Shown here: positions 61,413 to 64,000 of the stretch, piece by piece | Position numbering within the stretch: position 1 is the first letter of the stretch | How the letters are laid out: each line of letters starts with the position of its first letter | From: Bacillota bacterium | GTDB lineage: Bacteria > Bacillota > Clostridia > Acetivibrionales > JAEXSP01 | DNA length: 64,000 nt | NCBI GenBank assembly: GCA_023453795.1 | Contig: JAEXSP010000017.1 | Location: 51,266-115,265 of the forward strand | Direction of reading: 5' to 3' | Program-made: the position numbers and the translations under genes | Notes under the pieces: model-generated | What the model saw: the letters and a program-made list of their open reading frames with translations, nothing else | The model's database searches: none | Told to the model about the DNA's origin: nothing

Positions 61413-63830
61413 ATGTGGGGTATAAAAACCAAGGCAGCCAGCATTCTGTTATGTATTGCATTACTAATCGGGGCCAGCCCGGTTCAGGCTGCAGAAAAAA
61501 CAAAGTATGTTACGAGGGAGCAGGCAATAGCAAGTCTGCTTGATACGGTCGGCTATAGTGCACTAATTGATGAGGAAAGTGATCTTAGCACTTTTACTGA
61601 CGCAGGCAGTATAAGCAAGCAATTTACCGATGAATTGGCCAAGGCGGTAACCAACGGTATTATAAAAGGGGATTCCGGAAGGAAGCTTGCACCGAAGAGG
61701 AATATAACCAAGTTGGAATTTACGGTTATTGTGAGCCGTACAATACATGAACTTCCTATTATAAAACCAATTGCAGCCTTCACGGATGTGCCTGAGGCAC
61801 TTTCTGGAGAAGTTGGCAGGGTTGTCCGGGCAGGCATTATCAGCGGAAAAAGCGGAAGCGGGTTCGGTTCAAAGGATTATATGACTCAGGACCAGATTGC
61901 ATCGGCTCTATCTAACATAAAACAGCTTTCGTCTGTAAGGCCTCAGGACGATTTTTATTATGCTGTCAACAGCAGCTGGCTGAAGAATGCAAAGCTGCCA
62001 GCGGGTTATCCCTACCTGATGTCGTTCGATGAAGTGAATCTGGCAAATAACAACAAGATGAAAACCATTGTGAATGACTTGGTGAAGAACGAAAAGAACT
62101 GGCAGGATGGTACCAAGGAACAGAGAATTGCTGATTTTTACAGCACGATTGTTGATGTTCAAAATCGAAATAAACAGGGGATTGAACCTATAAAGCCGTA
62201 TTTAAGCGAATTGGACAGTGTTAATACGGTTCAGGAGCTCCTTGATGTATCGGCCAAATTTGAAAATGAGATCGGAATTAATCCACTGTTCAGTTTCAGT
62301 GCTGATGTGGACCTTACGGATAGCAGCGGTTACAGCCTATATGGCTCCGGACTTTCCAGCGTTCTGCCTAAAGATTATATGCTTGCCGAAAATTCTCAGG
62401 TAAAAGCACTTTATACGGGCTTTATAGCTGATATGTTTAAGCTGTCAGGCTCTGAAGATGAAGCTGCGCAAAAAAGCGCGCAGGACATTTACAACTTTGA
62501 AAAGCTCATTGCAGGGGCGGCTCTCAGTAACGAAGAGGCAAGTAAGATTGAAAATATATACAATCCCGTTAAGGCAGACGAACTTGCTGCAATGTTTAAA
62601 GGAGCCGATATCAAGAGCTATATGGATAAGCTTGGCTATGCTTCAGTTGATAATATAGTCTTGACTGATCCCGGGCTCATGAAAAAAACCGGAGAATTAA
62701 TATCCGATGAAAATTTGGAAGTCCTGAAAGCATATGCACGATACCATTTTGTTCTTAATTCAGCCCAATATCTGTCCTCAGATTTGGAGAATGCGGTTAT
62801 CTCCTTTAATAGTGCTTTTCTTGGTATAAACGGTACGATGAGCTCTGAAGATAGGGCGTTCGACTCGCTTAACTCGGTAATGAGCGGGTATTTGGCGAGG
62901 GTGTATATTGAGAAGTATTTTTCGGATAAAGTCAAAAATGATGTAACAGATATGATCAATGAGATTATTGCTGCCTATGAGAAACGCATACAAAAACTTG
63001 ACTGGATGGCAAGTGAAACAAAAGCTGCCGCAATAGCCAAGCTTAAAGCGATGAAGATTAAGGTCGGATATCCGGACAGCTGGGAAGACGGTATGAAGGA
63101 CATAACTATTAAGAGCTATGATAAAGGCGGCTCGCTGATTGAAAACATCTTTGCTATTACCTCGGCCTCTGCACAATACTCAAAAAAACTACTTTCACAG
63201 CCTGTAGACAAGTCCAAATGGGCAATGCCCCCGCAAACGGTAAATGCATGCTATAATCCGACCAGCAACGATATTACAATTCCGGCAGGAATACTTCAGG
63301 CTCCATTCTATGATGTGAATGCACCGCGTGAGCAGAATCTGGGGGGGATAGGAAGCATAATAGCACATGAAATCACCCATGCTTTTGACAACAACGGGGC
63401 ACAATTTGACAAGGACGGCAACATGAAAAACTGGTGGACAGAAAAGGATTATGCCACCTTTAAGCAGAAATGCCAGAATGTCATAAACTTATATAACAAC
63501 CTCGATATTGCACCGAATGCACGTGTCAATGGGAATCTGACCGTATCGGAAAATGTAGCGGATATTGGTTCCATGGCTTGTATTATGGATATTCTAAAAG
63601 GTATGAAAAATCCAAATTATAAGAAATTCTTTGAAAGCAACGCAAAAATATGGCACATGACAGCATCCGAACAAACATATCAGATGTTGGCTACCCAGGA
63701 TGTACATTCTCCGAATAAATACAGGGTCAATCAGGTTATCCGTAACTTTAAGGAATTTTATGATACATATGGTGTTAAACCTGGGGATGCGATGTATCTG
63801 GCACCTGAAAAACGCGTTACGATATGGTAG
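61413..63830 (+). CDS. SLH-anchored M13-family metallopeptidase
   Basis: An 805-residue secreted protein: signal peptide (1-27), two S-layer-homology motifs (about 30-170), and a full M13 neprilysin-like peptidase (about 180-805). Catalytic motifs are HEITH (near residue 652), ENVAD (near 711) and a preceding NACYNP substrate-binding region. The SLH part would hold it in the cell wall. The start has GGAGG upstream. It would degrade peptides outside the cell. Confidence 0.92.
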   Translation: MWGIKTKAASILLCIALLIGASPVQAAEKTKYVTREQAIASLLDTVGYSALIDEESDLSTFTDAGSISKQFTDELAKAVTNGIIKGDSGRKLAPKRNITKLEFTVIVSRTIHELPIIKPIAAFTDVPEALSGEVGRVVRAGIISGKSGSGFGSKDYMTQDQIASALSNIKQLSSVRPQDDFYYAVNSSWLKNAKLPAGYPYLMSFDEVNLANNNKMKTIVNDLVKNEKNWQDGTKEQRIADFYSTIVDVQNRNKQGIEPIKPYLSELDSVNTVQELLDVSAKFENEIGINPLFSFSADVDLTDSSGYSLYGSGLSSVLPKDYMLAENSQVKALYTGFIADMFKLSGSEDEAAQKSAQDIYNFEKLIAGAALSNEEASKIENIYNPVKADELAAMFKGADIKSYMDKLGYASVDNIVLTDPGLMKKTGELISDENLEVLKAYARYHFVLNSAQYLSSDLENAVISFNSAFLGINGTMSSEDRAFDSLNSVMSGYLARVYIEKYFSDKVKNDVTDMINEIIAAYEKRIQKLDWMASETKAAAIAKLKAMKIKVGYPDSWEDGMKDITIKSYDKGGSLIENIFAITSASAQYSKKLLSQPVDKSKWAMPPQTVNACYNPTSNDITIPAGILQAPFYDVNAPREQNLGGIGSIIAHEITHAFDNNGAQFDKDGNMKNWWTEKDYATFKQKCQNVINLYNNLDIAPNARVNGNLTVSENVADIGSMACIMDILKGMKNPNYKKFFESNAKIWHMTASEQTYQMLATQDVHSPNKYRVNQVIRNFKEFYDTYGVKPGDAMYLAPEKRVTIW

Positions 63831-63879
63831 TCATTATACTGTGTAAAAACCAATAACCATAAAAAGCACTTGAAGTGAT

Positions 63880-64000
63880 ATGCTCCCATTGTGGTAGACA
63901 GTTTAAATAATAAAAACTGTTTAGCACAAGGAGGGGCATATTTTTATGGGGAGAAAAGGAAAAGTTTCTTCTAAGGAAAAAATTTTATCCATCACTGCAT
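63880..64000 (+). mobile_element. Left end of an insertion sequence, IS3-like (continues beyond window)
   Basis: The stretch from about 63880 (TGATATGCTCCCATTGTGGT, then AGACAGTTT...AAACTGTTT) looks like the terminal region of an IS3/IS150-type element. It is followed by AAGGAGG and a transposase start. The other end is outside, so the boundary is approximate. Confidence 0.5.
63946..64000 (+). CDS. IS3-like transposase OrfA (partial, first 18 residues)
   Basis: ATG 63946 begins MGRKGKVSSKEKILSITA, matching the basic N-terminus of IS3-family OrfA helix-turn-helix proteins. It runs off the window end. Confidence 0.5.
   Translation, partial: MGRKGKVSSKEKILSITA

Overview
The window looks like chromosomal DNA of a mesophilic, anaerobic, spore-forming, cellulolytic clostridium of the Ruminiclostridium / Hungateiclostridiaceae type. 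The evidence is low-to-moderate G+C, strong AGGAGG ribosome sites with frequent TTG/GTG starts, three dockerin-bearing secreted proteins (GH9, GH53 and a DUF3237 protein), an Ech-type energy-converting [NiFe] hydrogenase, a rubredoxin, the sporulation protein YyaC, and a T-box leader. The dockerin repeats carry Ala-Leu at the recognition positions, as in C. cellulolyticum rather than C. thermocellum. No rRNA, tRNA or CRISPR array was seen.

Layout. 1-6.0 kb (minus): the end of an ABC exporter gene, then a three-gene ABC system (ATPase, CARDB-like surface protein, MacB/FtsX-type permease). 6.3-13.2 kb (plus): echABCDEF with hypA and hypB. 13.2-17.9 kb: two small exported or anchored proteins, then a TetR-controlled ABC-2 exporter operon whose own promoter carries two palindromic operators. 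17.9-22.3 kb: a GH8-like anchored hydrolase, a PAS-SpoIIE phosphatase, yyaC, a membrane protein, rubredoxin and a 48-codon minus-strand gene. 22.4-25.6 kb: glnA, an ANTAR-domain regulator and a class-C26 glutamine amidotransferase. 25.8-29.8 kb: an MscS channel, a large surface protein, DUF951 and a small gene. 29.95-35.6 kb: a T-box-controlled branched-chain pathway (ilvB, ilvN, ilvC, cimA). 35.6-42.4 kb: envelope and phospho-signalling genes, comprising an L,D-transpeptidase, two PP2C phosphatases (one fused through a membrane segment to two LysM domains), a lipoprotein and a degenerate rhomboid-like protein.

42.5-48.6 kb is an AT-rich, defence-like island. It holds a DUF2726/zinc-ribbon protein, an interrupted membrane protein, an HNH nuclease, a frameshifted HNH nuclease, and a tight pair made of a MazG-like pyrophosphohydrolase and a 799-aa PD-(D/E)XK nuclease / SF1 helicase / S24 fusion, preceded by an 11-codon leader peptide. 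48.6-54.4 kb is a patchwork of small hypothetical genes, a DbpA-type RNA helicase, a butyrate kinase of visibly higher G+C, and REP-like palindromes. 54.5-59.9 kb is the cellulosomal cluster. 60-61.4 kb holds a decayed REP-associated (RAYT) transposase with 25-bp terminal inverted repeats and a PadR-DUF2812 pair. 61.4-63.8 kb encodes an SLH-anchored M13 peptidase, and the window ends at the start of an IS3-like element.

The two strongest leads are these. (1) An identical 15-bp sequence sits in the untranslated leaders of both glnA and the ech hydrogenase operon. It folds as a stem with the hexanucleotide loop AAAGGC (A at position 1, G at position 4), the signature of ANTAR-protein RNA targets, and in both leaders it overlaps the 5' arm of an intrinsic terminator. 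The ANTAR protein is encoded next to glnA, so nitrogen assimilation and hydrogenase expression may share one antiterminator. (2) The MazG / nuclease-helicase-S24 pair looks like a compact candidate defence system.
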